Assembly (NCBI RefSeq): GCF_021405525.1
Contig: NZ_JAGQAG010000001.1
Coordinates: 2,604,001-2,668,000, forward strand
Length of the DNA: 64,000 bases
Reading direction: 5' to 3'
DNA from: Ruegeria pomeroyi
Lineage (GTDB): Bacteria > Pseudomonadota > Alphaproteobacteria > Rhodobacterales > Rhodobacteraceae
Part shown: positions 24,583-34,315 of the stretch, piece by piece
Layout: the number at the start of each line of letters is the position of its first letter
How positions within the stretch are numbered: the first letter of the stretch is position 1
Program-made: the position numbers and the translations under genes
Notes under the pieces: generated by a model
Databases searched by the model: none
What the model was told of the DNA's origin: nothing
What the model saw: only the letters and a program-made list of their open reading frames with translations

Positions 24583-25304
24583 GCCGCAAAGACCTTGAGG
24601 CCCGGCTGCGCGCAATCGGCGCCGAACGCTATCACGACAAGCACCCGTTCCATCACAAGCTGCATGGCGGCGACTGCACCCCCGACCAGGTGCGTGCCTG
24701 GGTCATCAACCGCTGGGCCTATCAGGCGGCGATCCCGATGAAGGACGCGGCCTTTCTGTCGCGCTGTGCCGATCCCGATATCCGCCGCGCCTGGCGGTCG
24801 CGGATCGAGGATCACGATGGCGGGGTCGACAGCGGCGGCGGGCTGCGGCGCTGGCTGAAACTGGCCGAGGCAGTGGGGCTCGACCCCGACTACGTGGCTT
24901 CGGGGCGCGGTATCCTCCCCGCCACCCGCTTTGCGGTCGAGGCCTATATCCACTATGTGCGCGAACAACCTTTGTTGCAGGCGGTGGCCTCGTCCCTGAC
25001 AGAGCTGTTCGCGCCGAAAATCCACGAGAACCGGATCGAGGGGCTGCTCAGGCACTATGATTTCGCCGACGACACCAGCCTGAGTTATTTCCGCAAACGC
25101 CTGACCGAGGCGCCGCGCGACGTGGCTTATGGGCTGGGCTGGGTGCTGGACCACGCGGATACGCCCGAGAAGGCCGACATGGCCTGCGCGGCGCTGATCT
25201 TCAAGACGGATGTGCTCTGGGCGCAGCTCGACGCGCTCTGGGGCGCCTATGTCGACGGCCATGTGCCCCCCGGCGCATGGCGCCCCGGCGAGGGCATGGC
25301 ATGA
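24579..25304 (+). CDS. pqqC: PQQ synthase PqqC
   Basis: The 241-residue all-helical oxidase carries out the last step of PQQ synthesis, ring closure and eight-electron oxidation with O2. The conserved [14 protein letters not shown] near the N-terminus and WVINRWAYQ are active-site and core motifs. It overlaps both neighbours by 4 bp, so pqqB, pqqC and pqqD are translationally coupled. Confidence 0.96.
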   Translation: MSRKDLEARLRAIGAERYHDKHPFHHKLHGGDCTPDQVRAWVINRWAYQAAIPMKDAAFLSRCADPDIRRAWRSRIEDHDGGVDSGGGLRRWLKLAEAVGLDPDYVASGRGILPATRFAVEAYIHYVREQPLLQAVASSLTELFAPKIHENRIEGLLRHYDFADDTSLSYFRKRLTEAPRDVAYGLGWVLDHADTPEKADMACAALIFKTDVLWAQLDALWGAYVDGHVPPGAWRPGEGMA

Positions 25305-25588
25305 CGCTGGCGCTGGCCCCCACCGACCGCCCCTATCTGCCGCGCGGCGTGCGGTTGGTGGCGGACCGGGTGCGCGGCGGCCTTGTGCTGCTGGCGCCGG
25401 AAAAGGCGGTGGCGCTCGATCCGGTGGGCGAGGCGATCCTGTCGCGCATGGACGGGCAGACCAGCCTGGCGGCGCTGGTCGACCAGCTGGCGGCCGCCTA
25501 TGACGCGCCCCGGGCAGAGATCGAGAAGGATGTGCAGGCCTTTCTGCAAGGCTTGCGCGCCCGCATGTTCCTGATGGTGTCGCCATGA
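25301..25588 (+). CDS. pqqD: PqqA chaperone PqqD
   Basis: The 95-residue RiPP-recognition protein starts at the ATG overlapping the pqqC stop. PqqD binds PqqA and presents it to the radical SAM enzyme Pqq[26 protein letters not shown] and [14 protein letters not shown] match the family. In many genomes pqqD abuts pqqE; here a 71-bp triple stem-loop element separates them. Confidence 0.93.
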   Translation: MTLALAPTDRPYLPRGVRLVADRVRGGLVLLAPEKAVALDPVGEAILSRMDGQTSLAALVDQLAAAYDAPRAEIEKDVQAFLQGLRARMFLMVSP

Positions 25589-25596
25589 CGGGGCGG

Positions 25597-25667
25597 CGTT
25601 TTCCGGCACGGAAAACGATCCGGAAAACCACCGGTTTTCCGAGCCGGAATTCGTGCCGAATTCCGGC
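25597..25667. repeat. triple stem-loop element, copy 2, between pqqD and pqqE
   Basis: The stems are CGTTTTCCG-GCA-CGGAAAACG (25597-25617), CGGAAAACC-ACC-GGTTTTCCG (25621-25641) and GCCGGAATTCG-TGC-CGAATTCCGGC (25643-25667). Arm sequences and order match copy 1 at 19183-19249. Its position splits pqqD from pqqE and ends 15 nt before the pqqE start. Confidence 0.85.
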
Positions 25668-25682
25668 GGCGAGGCGTCCCGC

Positions 25683-26777
25683 ATGAGTGTTCCCGCCCCC
25701 ATCGCCATGCTGGCCGAGCTGACCCATCGCTGCCCGCTGGCCTGCCCCTATTGCTCGAACCCGCTCGCGCTCCACGGCAAGGAGAACGAGCTGAACACTG
25801 AAACCTGGGCGCGCGCCTTTGGTGAGGCTGCCGAACTGGGTGTATTGCAGCTACATCTCTCTGGCGGCGAACCCGCCTCGCGTCCCGATCTGGTCGATCT
25901 GACCCGCGCGGCCCATGAGGCAGGGCTCTATACCAACCTGATCACCAGCGGCATCGGGCTGACCCCCGCGCGGCTCGATGCGCTCGAGGCCGTGGGCCTC
26001 GACCATATCCAGCTGTCGCTGCAAGGCACCACGCCCGAACTGGCCGACCGCATCGGCGGCTACAAGGGCGGATTTGCCCGCAAGATGGCAGTAGCCGCCG
26101 AGATCAAGGCGCGCGGCATCCCGCTGACCCTGAACGCGGTGATGCATCGCCATAATCTCGACGACCTTGAACGCACCATCGATTTGGCCATCGAGCTGGG
26201 CGCCCGCCGGCTCGAAGTGGCCTGCGTGCAGTTCCACGGCTGGGCCACGCGCAACCGGGCCGCACTGCTGCCCAGCCGCGCCCAGACCGAGGCTGCCAAG
26301 CGGATCGTGGCCGAGGCCGAGGCGCGGCTGCGCGGCACACTTGCCTTCGATTTCGTGCCGCCCGACTATTACGCCGATTATCCAAAGGCCTGCATGGGCG
26401 GTTGGGGTTCGGCAGGTTTGAACATCGCGCCCGATGGCACTGTGCTGCCCTGTCATGCGGCCGAGACCATCCCGCATCTCGACTTTGACAGGTTCCCCGA
26501 TAAAACCCTGCGCGAGATCTGGTATGACGGCGCCGCCTTCAACGCCTATCGCGGCACCGACCACTTGCCCGAGACCTGCCGCAGCTGCGAGCGGGTCGGG
26601 ATCGACTTTGGCGGCTGCCGCTGCCAGGCGCTGGCGCTGGCCGGCGACGCGGCGGCGACCGATCCTGTCTGCTCCCGCTCACCCGATCACCACAAGGTCA
26701 CCGCGCTGCTCGAGACCGCGCTGGCCGAGGGGGACGCGGCAGAGTTCACCTATCGCCGGATGCCGCGCAAAGGTTAG
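25683..26777 (+). CDS. pqqE: PqqA peptide cyclase PqqE (radical SAM/SPASM)
   Basis: The start is the ATG at 25683; an in-frame ATG at 25653 falls within the hairpin element and has no ribosome site. The 364-residue enzyme binds the SAM cluster through C17-x3-C21-x2-C24 (CPLACPYC) and has SPASM cysteines in the C-terminal third (CHAAE, CRSCERVGIDFGGCRCQA). It forms the Glu-Tyr carbon bond in PqqA with PqqD as chaperone. There is no pqqF protease gene in the window. The alpha/beta hydrolase gene converges with a 4-bp overlap of the 3' ends. Confidence 0.95.
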   Translation: MSVPAPIAMLAELTHRCPLACPYCSNPLALHGKENELNTETWARAFGEAAELGVLQLHLSGGEPASRPDLVDLTRAAHEAGLYTNLITSGIGLTPARLDALEAVGLDHIQLSLQGTTPELADRIGGYKGGFARKMAVAAEIKARGIPLTLNAVMHRHNLDDLERTIDLAIELGARRLEVACVQFHGWATRNRAALLPSRAQTEAAKRIVAEAEARLRGTLAFDFVPPDYYADYPKACMGGWGSAGLNIAPDGTVLPCHAAETIPHLDFDRFPDKTLREIWYDGAAFNAYRGTDHLPETCRSCERVGIDFGGCRCQALALAGDAAATDPVCSRSPDHHKVTALLETALAEGDAAEFTYRRMPRKG

Positions 26778-27667
26778 GCGCGCGCCATTGCCCCCGCATC
26801 CAGCACCGCTTGCGCCCAGTCACGGGGCCGCTCCTGTGGCAGATTGTGGCCCGCACCCTCGAAAACCCGATAGTCGAACGGGCCGGTGAACTGTGTCGCA
26901 TGCCCTGCGGTTCCGGCGTTCACCCCGTCGCGGTTGCCGTCGATTGCCACCGTCGGCACGCTGATCCTGGGCTGCGCCACCAGCTGCGTCTCGATATGGG
27001 CATAGGCCGGATCACCCGGCACCAGACCGAAGCGGTGGCGATAGGAATGGATCACCACGTCAACAAAATCCGGGTTGTCGAAGGCGTCCGCCGTGCGGTC
27101 GAACTCTGCCGTGCTGAATGCCCATGTGGGCGACCACATGCGCCAGAGCGTTCGGGCCAGCGCGCGGCGGTCCCGTTCCAACCCGCGACGCCCGCGCTCG
27201 GAATGAAAGTAGTACTGGTACCAGAAACTTGCCTCGATCTCGGGCGCCTCGGGCTCGCCCGAACGGGGGATGTTCTGGATGTTGTAGGAATTGCCGCTGA
27301 CCAGCGCCTCGACCCGTTCGGGCCAAAGCGCCGCGACAATGCACGAGGCGCGCCCGCCCCAGTCATAGCCCCCCAACACCGCGCGCCCGATCCCCAGCGC
27401 ATCCATCAGCGCCAGAAGATCGGCGGCCAACGCCGCCTGCTCGCCCGAGCGGGGCGTGTCGGGCGACAGGAACCGGGTCGGGCCATAGCCGCGCAGCCAG
27501 GGCAGGATCACCCGCGCCCCCGCCGCCGCCAGCAGCGGCGCGGCCTCGGCATAGGTCTGCACGTCATAGGGAAAGCCATGGCTCAGGATACAGGGCCAGC
27601 CATCGGTGGGCCCCGTCTCCAGATAGGTGACCGCGAGCACGCCTGCGGTAACTGTTCGCTGCTGCAT
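26774..27667 (-). CDS. alpha/beta hydrolase with Asp nucleophile (epoxide hydrolase/dehalogenase-like)
   Basis: The start at 27667 gives 297 residues, the usual size; a much longer antisense frame continues rightward over the fumarase gene and is not credible. The oxyanion HGF (30-32), nucleophile elbow GYDWGG (Asp102) and late GAGHN (His) are visible. An Asp nucleophile is typical of epoxide hydrolases and haloalkane or haloacetate dehalogenases rather than esterases. The gene stands alone, convergent with pqqE and divergent from the fumarase. Confidence 0.8.
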   Translation of the reverse strand: MQQRTVTAGVLAVTYLETGPTDGWPCILSHGFPYDVQTYAEAAPLLAAAGARVILPWLRGYGPTRFLSPDTPRSGEQAALAADLLALMDALGIGRAVLGGYDWGGRASCIVAALWPERVEALVSGNSYNIQNIPRSGEPEAPEIEASFWYQYYFHSERGRRGLERDRRALARTLWRMWSPTWAFSTAEFDRTADAFDNPDFVDVVIHSYRHRFGLVPGDPAYAHIETQLVAQPRISVPTVAIDGNRDGVNAGTAGHATQFTGPFDYRVFEGAGHNLPQERPRDWAQAVLDAGAMARA

Positions 27668-27901
27668 CTTCGCCGCCCTTCCTGTTTCGTGACCACTGCG
27701 GCAGGCTGCGCCAGTGCGCCACAACAGGCAAGCCCAGATTGGGGCGCGAGGCCGCACCGGGCATATCCCTATGGCAGCACCCCCCGGAATCGCGCTAAAC
27801 CCCGCATAAACCGGCCGCTTTGCGTGGCCAGACACCCAAGACCAGGCAACCCGGCAACCCGCGCGCCCCCGGCGCGGCCCGCCGCACCCAGGAGGACCGA
27901 C

Positions 27902-29410
27902 ATGGGCGTGATCCGCGAAAGCGACATGATCGAAAGCATCGCCGAGGCGCTGCAATATATCTCGTATTACCACCCGGCTGATTTCATCGGCGCCATGACC
28001 AGCGCCTGGGAGCGCGAGGAAAACCCCGGCGCCAAGGCCGCGATGGCACAGATCCTGGTCAACTCGCGCATGTGCGCCATGGGCCGCCGCCCGATCTGTC
28101 AGGATACCGGCGCCGCCAATATCCACGTCAAGGTGGGCGTCCAGGCCAAGACCGATTTCAGCCGCTCGCTGCAAGAGATCTGTGACGAGGGCACCCGCCA
28201 GGGATACCAGCGCGACACCAACCCGCTGCGCGCAAGCGTGGTGGTCGACCCGTTCGGCGCCCGCAAGAACTCGGGCGACAACACGCCCTGCATGCTGACG
28301 GTCGAGATGGTCGCGGGCGACACGATCGAGGTCGAGGTCGCGGCCAAGGGTGGCGGATCCGAGAACAAGTCGAAATTCACCACGCTCAACCCCTCGGGCA
28401 ATGTGGCCGACTGGGTGGTGCAGACGGTCGAGACGCTGGGTGCCGGCTGGTGCCCGCCGGGCGTGCTGGGCATCGGCGTGGGCGGCAATGCCGACAAGGC
28501 GATGGCGCTGGCCAAACAGGCGCTGAGCGAACCGCTCGACATGGCCGACCTGCTGCGCCGAGGCCCCTCGGACAAGACCGAGGAGCTGCGGTTGGAAATC
28601 TATGACCGTGTCAACGCGCTGGGGATCGGCGCACAGGGCCTGGGCGGCGTGACCACCGTGCTTGACGTCAAGATCAAGAGCTTCCCGACCCATGCGGCCT
28701 CGCTGCCCGTGGGGTTGATCCCCAACTGCGCCGCCACAAGGCATGTGCATTTCACCCTCGACGGGTCGGGGGCCGCCGAATTCACCCCGCCCTCGATGGA
28801 CCTGTATCCCGACATCCTGCTGGATGCGGCCGGGGCGCAGGCGACGCGGCTCAACCTCGACGATCTGAACGACAGCGCGCTGGCGGCGCTGGAACCGGGA
28901 CAGACGCTGCTGCTCTCGGGCACGCTTTATACCGGGCGCGACGCTGCGCATAAGCGGATGGTCGACATGCTCGACAAGGGCGAACCGCTGCCCGTCGATC
29001 TGAAGGGCAAGGCGATCTATTACGTCGGTCCCGTCGATGCGGTGGGCGACGAGGTGATCGGCCCGGCGGGCCCGACCACCTCGACCCGGATGGACAAGTT
29101 CACCGACCGTATCCTGGGCGATACCGGGCTCAAGGTGATGGTCGGCAAGGCCGAGCGCGGCCCGGTCGCCATCGAGGCGATCGCCAAGCACAAGGCGGCC
29201 TATCTGATCGCGGTGGGGGGCGCGGCCTATCTGGTCTCCAAGGCGATCAAGGCGGCCAAGCCAGTCGCGTTCCAGGACCTCGGGATGGAAGCCATCTACG
29301 AGCTCAAGGTCGAGGACATGCCGGTAACCGTCGCGGTCGACACCAAGGGCAACTCGATCCACCAGAGCGGCCCGGCCAAGTGGCGCCGCGCCACGGCCGC
29401 GGGCAGCTGA
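27902..29410 (+). CDS. fumarate hydratase, class I (iron-sulfur)
   Basis: The 502-residue oxygen-sensitive hydro-lyase interconverts fumarate and malate in the TCA cycle. The N-terminal tartrate/fumarate alpha-type domain (CQDTGAANIHVKVG, KGGGSENKSK) and C-terminal beta-type domain (YYVGPVDAVGDEVIGPAGPTTSTRMDKF) are both complete, and candidate cluster cysteines lie in CQDTG and NCAATRH. The start is supported by CAGGAGGACCGAC. No partner genes are nearby, so it is probably the housekeeping fumarase. A hairpin at 29418 follows. Confidence 0.92.
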   Translation: MGVIRESDMIESIAEALQYISYYHPADFIGAMTSAWEREENPGAKAAMAQILVNSRMCAMGRRPICQDTGAANIHVKVGVQAKTDFSRSLQEICDEGTRQGYQRDTNPLRASVVVDPFGARKNSGDNTPCMLTVEMVAGDTIEVEVAAKGGGSENKSKFTTLNPSGNVADWVVQTVETLGAGWCPPGVLGIGVGGNADKAMALAKQALSEPLDMADLLRRGPSDKTEELRLEIYDRVNALGIGAQGLGGVTTVLDVKIKSFPTHAASLPVGLIPNCAATRHVHFTLDGSGAAEFTPPSMDLYPDILLDAAGAQATRLNLDDLNDSALAALEPGQTLLLSGTLYTGRDAAHKRMVDMLDKGEPLPVDLKGKAIYYVGPVDAVGDEVIGPAGPTTSTRMDKFTDRILGDTGLKVMVGKAERGPVAIEAIAKHKAAYLIAVGGAAYLVSKAIKAAKPVAFQDLGMEAIYELKVEDMPVTVAVDTKGNSIHQSGPAKWRRATAAGS

Positions 29411-29417
29411 TGCATAA

Positions 29418-29442
29418 GGCGCGCGGGGCGATCCCGCGCGCC
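29418..29442. terminator. hairpin between convergent fumarase and exporter operon
   Basis: GGCGCGCGGG-GCGAT-CCCGCGCGCC is a perfect 10-bp stem between two convergent genes. No T-run follows on either strand, so intrinsic termination is uncertain. Confidence 0.55.
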
Positions 29443-29444
29443 AC

Positions 29445-30695
29445 TCAATCCAGCTGGCGCTGCGCCAGTTTCGCGCCCTCGACCAGTTCCGCCGAGGGGA
29501 ACAGTACCACCCGCGCGCCGGACTTTAGCCCAGACAGGACTTCGGCCTCGCGCCCGTTGTTGCGCCCGGCCTCGATCTCGCGCAGCACCGCGCGCCCCTC
29601 TTCGACCGCAAAGACTGCCCAAGCGTCGCCATGGCGGAAGATCGCCGCCGAGGGCACGATCAGCGCATCCGCGCGCTCCCAGACAACAATCCGCACCTCA
29701 ACACGATAGCCATGGCCCAGGTTCTCGCGCTCGTCGCTGGGCGTCTCGAACTGGATGATGACCTGTACCCGCTGTTCCTCGACCCCGAGGGCGGAATGCT
29801 TGGTATAGCCATAGGGGTCGATCCGGCTGACGATACCGGACAGATCGCGCGCGCCGCCCCAATTGGTGATGATCACCCGGTCCCCGGTTTGCACCTGCAC
29901 CGCGTCCGAGGAGAGCAGTTCGGCCATCACTTCCAGATCGCCCTCGATATCGCCGATTTCCAGGATCGGGGCACCGGCCGGCAGGGTCGTCTCACTCTTC
30001 TGAATCACCTTCAGGATGGTGCCGTCGATGGGCGCGCGCAGCGGAATACTGTGGCCGTCGGGGTTGCGCTCGGAGAGCGCGGCCCCCAACGCCGCGTCGT
30101 CAAATCCGATCAACTGCGCGCGCGCATTGGCCAGTTCTGCCTCGCGCATGGCGATGGCCGCGCCCACCGTGTCCAGATTGGCCCGTGCCACCCGTGCCTC
30201 CTGCTCGGCCCGTTGCAACGTGACCTGACTGGTTACCCCACGCTCGACCAGCTTGCGGGCGCGTTCCAACTCACTCTCGGCAAAGTCCTTCTTGGCCTCG
30301 GCCGCGTTCAGATCGGCATGGGCCAGCCGCAGCGCCGCCTCGGCGGCGGTGACGGCGGCATGGGCCTGTTCGCGGGTGCGCACATCCAGCGCCGAGGGGT
30401 TGACGGGCCGCATCTGCGCCACCACGGTCTTGCCACGCTCGACCACCTCGCCCGGTTCCACCGTGACACGCTGCAACTCGCCGGCCACTGGAGAAGAGAC
30501 CACATAGGGTTCCTTGACCCGCGTGCGCCCCTCCTCGTCGATGGTGAGCACCATGCGGCCCTGCCGGACCTCGGCCATATCCACCAGCATCGGGCGCGGC
30601 CAGAAGGCGAAGGCCAGAAACCCGGCCACACCAAGCGCGGTTGCGAGGGTCAGAACGCTGCGGGATCGTCTTCGTTGCCGGGCCACTCTCGTCAC
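29445..30695 (-). CDS. HlyD/MacA-like periplasmic adaptor of an ABC exporter
   Basis: The 416-residue adaptor has one N-terminal membrane helix (SVLTLATALGVAGFLAFAFW), a lipoyl half-motif (VVSSPVAGELQRVTVEPGEVVERGKTV), a long coiled-coil hairpin (about 105-210) and the returning lipoyl half (PLRAPIDGTILKVIQKSETTL). It is the last gene of a three-gene unit and overlaps the permease by 4 bp. It would link the inner-membrane ABC pump to the outer membrane or periplasm. The substrate is unknown. Confidence 0.88.
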   Translation of the reverse strand: MTRVARQRRRSRSVLTLATALGVAGFLAFAFWPRPMLVDMAEVRQGRMVLTIDEEGRTRVKEPYVVSSPVAGELQRVTVEPGEVVERGKTVVAQMRPVNPSALDVRTREQAHAAVTAAEAALRLAHADLNAAEAKKDFAESELERARKLVERGVTSQVTLQRAEQEARVARANLDTVGAAIAMREAELANARAQLIGFDDAALGAALSERNPDGHSIPLRAPIDGTILKVIQKSETTLPAGAPILEIGDIEGDLEVMAELLSSDAVQVQTGDRVIITNWGGARDLSGIVSRIDPYGYTKHSALGVEEQRVQVIIQFETPSDERENLGHGYRVEVRIVVWERADALIVPSAAIFRHGDAWAVFAVEEGRAVLREIEAGRNNGREAEVLSGLKSGARVVLFPSAELVEGAKLAQRQLD

Positions 30696-33055
30696 TCTCT
30701 GTTTTTCAGCGCCAGGATCAGGTCGGTCCTGTCGATATCACGTTTCACCAGCCATCCCGACAGCAGCGCCGCGATCAGCACCACGATCATCGCCTGGCCA
30801 AAACCGGTCAGCCCGAAACTGGCCGGTATCTGATAAAGATCGGTGCTGAACCCCGCCGAAATCGCAAGGTTCAGCCAATAGCCCCCCAAAGCACCCAGAG
30901 GCATCGCCAGCACCACCACCGCTGCCAGCTCTCCCAGCAGGACAAAGGCGACCTCGCCCCGAGTAAAGCCAAGCACCCGCAACCCCGCCAGATCGCGCTC
31001 GCGCTCGGCCTGGGCCACCCGGGCCGCGTTGTAGATGACACCAAATGTGATCACCCCGGCGATCACCGCCATGACATAGCGCATGGCGCCAGCGCCCTGG
31101 TCCATCATCTTGCGCAAGGCGGCGCGGCTTTCGGATTTCAGCGCAACCCCCGCCACCATGGGACGGTCCTTGAGAATACGGTAAACCTCGTCGCCCCGCA
31201 CCGGATCGACCCGCAGAAAAGCGCCCGAAATGCGCAGCGGCTCTTTCAGCAGCCGGTTCAGCGCGCCGATCTCCATATAGGCGGGCGAGCCGATCAGGCT
31301 TTCCGATATGCCGCTGACCGGTACCTCGACGATGGGGCGGCGGCCCTCGCGCACGTCCAAGGTGAGCCGGTCGCCCGCCTGGATATCCAACGCGCGGGCA
31401 AGGCCGGTGGACAGGATGATACCATCTGCTCGGATCGGAATATCGGCCATATCGGCATCGACCGCGCGATAGAGGCGTGGTGCCACGGTCATGCCGTTGA
31501 CTGCGCCGCGATAACTGTGGCGCCCGTTGCGCAGAACCGCGTTGACCACCCGGATCGGCTCCACCTCGATCACGCCGGGTATGGCGGCCAGATCATGGCG
31601 GCTCTGCTCGGCGATGGGGTGGATGAAGGTCACCGTGACATCGCTGCGGTCGATGACGCCGAAACTCATCTCGACCATGGTGTCATAGCTGGCCAGCAGA
31701 GAGGCCATCGCCGCCCCCAGCGCGGTGGCCGCCCCCACCCCGGCAATCGCCCCCCCCATGCGCAGCGGCTGACGTGCCAGTCGGCGCAGCACCATCCGGG
31801 TAGGCTGGTCCAGCACCCGGCCCATCCAGCCCCCCAACGGGCGCGCACGACTATAGTCGGCAGGCGCGGCGGCACGCATCGCCACCGCCGGTGTCAGGGC
31901 AAAGACCCGCCGCAGCACCAGGAGCCCGCCGGCCGAGGCCGCCAGAACACTGACGGCAAACCCGATGGCGAAGCTGGACGGGTCGAGCCGGAACAGCAGA
32001 AAGGGGAACTTGTAGTAGAGCATGTAGAGATCGACCATCCAGCGCCCCGCGAGGATGCCCAGAACCCCGCCCAGCACCGCGCCGCCCACCGCGATCACCA
32101 ATACCATCTTGAGGTAATGCGCCCCCACCTCCCAGCTGGTATAGCCAAAGGCCTTCATCAGCCCGATCTCCTTGCGCTCGGCATCCACCAGGCGCGAGAT
32201 CACGATATAGAGGAGGAAGGCCGCCACCGCCATGAACACCGGCGGAACCGTTTTCGAGGTTCGCTTGATGCCCGAAATCTCCTCGACCACGAATTTGTTC
32301 GAGGGTAGATCGTCCAGATGATAGGCGCCGGTGCCGCCATAGCGATCAAGCAGCCGGTCCACCTCGGCCATCACCGCGTCGGGCTCGGTCCCGCGTGACA
32401 GCGACAGCAGCGCCTCGTTAAAGGCGCCATCCATGTCGAACGCCGCCTCCAGCGCGGTTCGGGTCATCCACAGCACGGCAAAGCGGCGGTCATCGGGCAC
32501 CAGTTCACCGGGCGCAGTAGTATAGATGAACTCGGGAGAGACGGCGAGGCCCGAGACGGTAAAGTCGTGCCGCGCCCCGTTCATGGTGGCGCTGATCCGG
32601 TCACCCGGTTTCAGCCCATGCGCGCGGGCAAAGCTTTGCAACAGCAGGATTTCATCGGGACGCTCGCCCGACAGGGCGCGCCCGTCGGTCAGCAGCACAT
32701 CGTTCAGCCGGGGCGCGCCCTGCGCGGGCAGCGAGGCGACCTGTGCCCGCACCGGCACCGCCGCACCGGGCAAATCGACCATCGCTGCACCTGCGACCCG
32801 GGTCTCGACCGCGGCAACACCGTCGATCTTGCGCAGATCGACCGCCGCATGGACGGGCGCGCGGGTGACCGGGGCGAATACCTCCGCCAGCCGGTATCGC
32901 TCGTAATAGGCCCGCCGGGTCTCATCGAGACTGCGCACCAGACCTGTTTGCATCACTTGCAGCAGCACCCCTACCGCCACCACCAGGGCGATGGCGACGG
33001 CCTGCCCCTTGATCCGCCACAGATCGCGGCCGAGTTTGATGCTTAGCGGTGACAT
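30692..33055 (-). CDS. FtsX-like ABC transporter permease
   Basis: The 787-residue protein contains two FtsX modules, each with a large periplasmic region (about 45-260 and 440-630). Helices lie near 18-38, 270-290, 315-335, 365-390, 430-450, 665-690, 710-735 and 755-775. This eight-helix, duplicated layout is that of YbbP/LolCE-type mechanotransmission transporters, which use ATP to move envelope substrates without a classical channel. It works with the ATPase encoded 7 bp upstream and the adaptor downstream. Confidence 0.88.
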   Translation of the reverse strand: MSPLSIKLGRDLWRIKGQAVAIALVVAVGVLLQVMQTGLVRSLDETRRAYYERYRLAEVFAPVTRAPVHAAVDLRKIDGVAAVETRVAGAAMVDLPGAAVPVRAQVASLPAQGAPRLNDVLLTDGRALSGERPDEILLLQSFARAHGLKPGDRISATMNGARHDFTVSGLAVSPEFIYTTAPGELVPDDRRFAVLWMTRTALEAAFDMDGAFNEALLSLSRGTEPDAVMAEVDRLLDRYGGTGAYHLDDLPSNKFVVEEISGIKRTSKTVPPVFMAVAAFLLYIVISRLVDAERKEIGLMKAFGYTSWEVGAHYLKMVLVIAVGGAVLGGVLGILAGRWMVDLYMLYYKFPFLLFRLDPSSFAIGFAVSVLAASAGGLLVLRRVFALTPAVAMRAAAPADYSRARPLGGWMGRVLDQPTRMVLRRLARQPLRMGGAIAGVGAATALGAAMASLLASYDTMVEMSFGVIDRSDVTVTFIHPIAEQSRHDLAAIPGVIEVEPIRVVNAVLRNGRHSYRGAVNGMTVAPRLYRAVDADMADIPIRADGIILSTGLARALDIQAGDRLTLDVREGRRPIVEVPVSGISESLIGSPAYMEIGALNRLLKEPLRISGAFLRVDPVRGDEVYRILKDRPMVAGVALKSESRAALRKMMDQGAGAMRYVMAVIAGVITFGVIYNAARVAQAERERDLAGLRVLGFTRGEVAFVLLGELAAVVVLAMPLGALGGYWLNLAISAGFSTDLYQIPASFGLTGFGQAMIVVLIAALLSGWLVKRDIDRTDLILALKNRE

Positions 33056-33062
33056 CGCCCCC

Positions 33063-33800
33063 CTACCATTCGATCTGCTCCGGGGTCAGCTTGGTCTCGT
33101 TCACCTTGACCTCGATCACCTGCCCGTCGCCGAACCGGATCACCCGGTCGGCCATGGCCGCCTGCGAGGCCGCATGGGTGACCACCAGAACCGTGGCACC
33201 CAGCCGCTCGTTCACCTCTTTCAGAACCTTCAGCACCGCGCGGCCCGTGGTGCTGTCCAGCGCGCCGGTGGGTTCATCGCAGAACAGCACCTCGGGCTGT
33301 TTGGCCACCGCGCGGGCAATCGCCACCCGCTGCTGTTCTCCACCCGAGAGCTGGGCCGGGAAATGATCGGCCCGCTCGGCCAACCCCACCAGCGCCAGCG
33401 CGGTATCGGCGTCCATCGGTTTGCGGGCGATCTCGGTCACCAGTTCGACATTCTCGCGAGCAGTCAAGCTTGGCATCAGGTTGTAGAACTGAAAGACAAA
33501 GCCCACGTGGTCACGCCGATATCGCGTCAGCTCGCTGTCCGACATTGTGGTCAGCTCACGATCCCGAAACAATGCTGTACCTTCGCTGGCGCGGTCGAGC
33601 CCGCCAATGATGTTGAGGAGTGTCGACTTTCCGCTGCCCGACGCCCCCAGCAGAACCACGAACTCGCCCACCGGAATATCCAGATCGACACCACGCAGGG
33701 CATGCACGGCGGTATCTCCGTGGCCGTAAATCTTCTTGAGATTTCGAATGGTAAACGTGTTCTCGGTCAAGACCGCACCTTTCGGCATTTCCCGGGCCAT
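33063..33800 (-). CDS. MacB/LolD-type ABC transporter ATP-binding protein
   Basis: I choose the ATG at 33800. The frame continues to a TTG at 33836, but that codon overlaps the predicted -10. The 245-residue ATPase has Walker A (GASGSGKST), Q-loop ([19 protein letters not shown]), a perfect signature ([14 protein letters not shown]) and Walker B ([13 protein letters not shown]). Its partners are the FtsX-like permease and HlyD-like adaptor. It is probably an envelope-maintenance or peptide/lipid export system. Confidence 0.88.
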   Translation of the reverse strand: MAREMPKGAVLTENTFTIRNLKKIYGHGDTAVHALRGVDLDIPVGEFVVLLGASGSGKSTLLNIIGGLDRASEGTALFRDRELTTMSDSELTRYRRDHVGFVFQFYNLMPSLTARENVELVTEIARKPMDADTALALVGLAERADHFPAQLSGGEQQRVAIARAVAKQPEVLFCDEPTGALDSTTGRAVLKVLKEVNERLGATVLVVTHAASQAAMADRVIRFGDGQVIEVKVNETKLTPEQIEW

Positions 33801-33835
33801 TCCCCCGACTAGCAACACTCCCGTGCCCAGCAACA

Positions 33836-33864
33836 ATCTAAAGTCGCATAACGTGTTTCAGCAA
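33836..33864 (-). promoter_or_regulatory. predicted promoter of the ABC exporter operon
   Basis: Read leftward, TTGCTG (33864-33859), a 17-nt spacer and TTAGAT (33841-33836) make a reasonable sigma-70 promoter, with transcription starting near 33828. Confidence 0.5.
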
Positions 33865-34315
33865 GTTTTGCGGGCAGGTTCGGTACGGATGGCGTCGATA
33901 CACCGCATGCAGCGGGCTGAATACCGGCACAAGCGCTTCCCGGTGGTCCCGAGGCGCTCACTTTGATGACCTTTGCCCAAGCTTTTCGGTCGGACAACGA
34001 CCGCCAGGACCGCGTCCGGCATTATGACTTTGCGCGTCCCGGCTTTGCGGCGGGTGACAGAAATAGGCTCGTTCCTGGCATCCATGTTCTGGCACTTATG
34101 CCGCGAAACAGCCTTCTCGTGGTAGGTTTTCTGAGGGCGAGACCTCTGGTACAGCAACAGAGAAACTGCGCCGACGATCTTGTCGGACGCAGGGTTCGAC
34201 GTGGAAACGCAGTTGCCACCGAACGACGGTCGTCGCTCCAGTAGTATCGAACCCCGCTCCATTGGTCGATGCTGCGGCTCTGGTCTTGTCCCTTTCAGAG
34301 GTCCTGCAGCCGGTG
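33865..34315. other. gene-poor gap between the ABC operon and leuD-like gene
   Basis: About 450 bp without a credible gene. Short frames exist on both strands but lack ribosome sites, recognisable motifs and the codon bias of neighbours. Composition is slightly more AT-rich than around it. It may be a degraded gene; I cannot name it. Confidence 0.5.

Noticed and set aside
27668-29362. N-terminal extension of the alpha/beta hydrolase frame to 862 codons
   Set aside because: The extra part is antisense to the class I fumarase; the hydrolase alone has normal family length.
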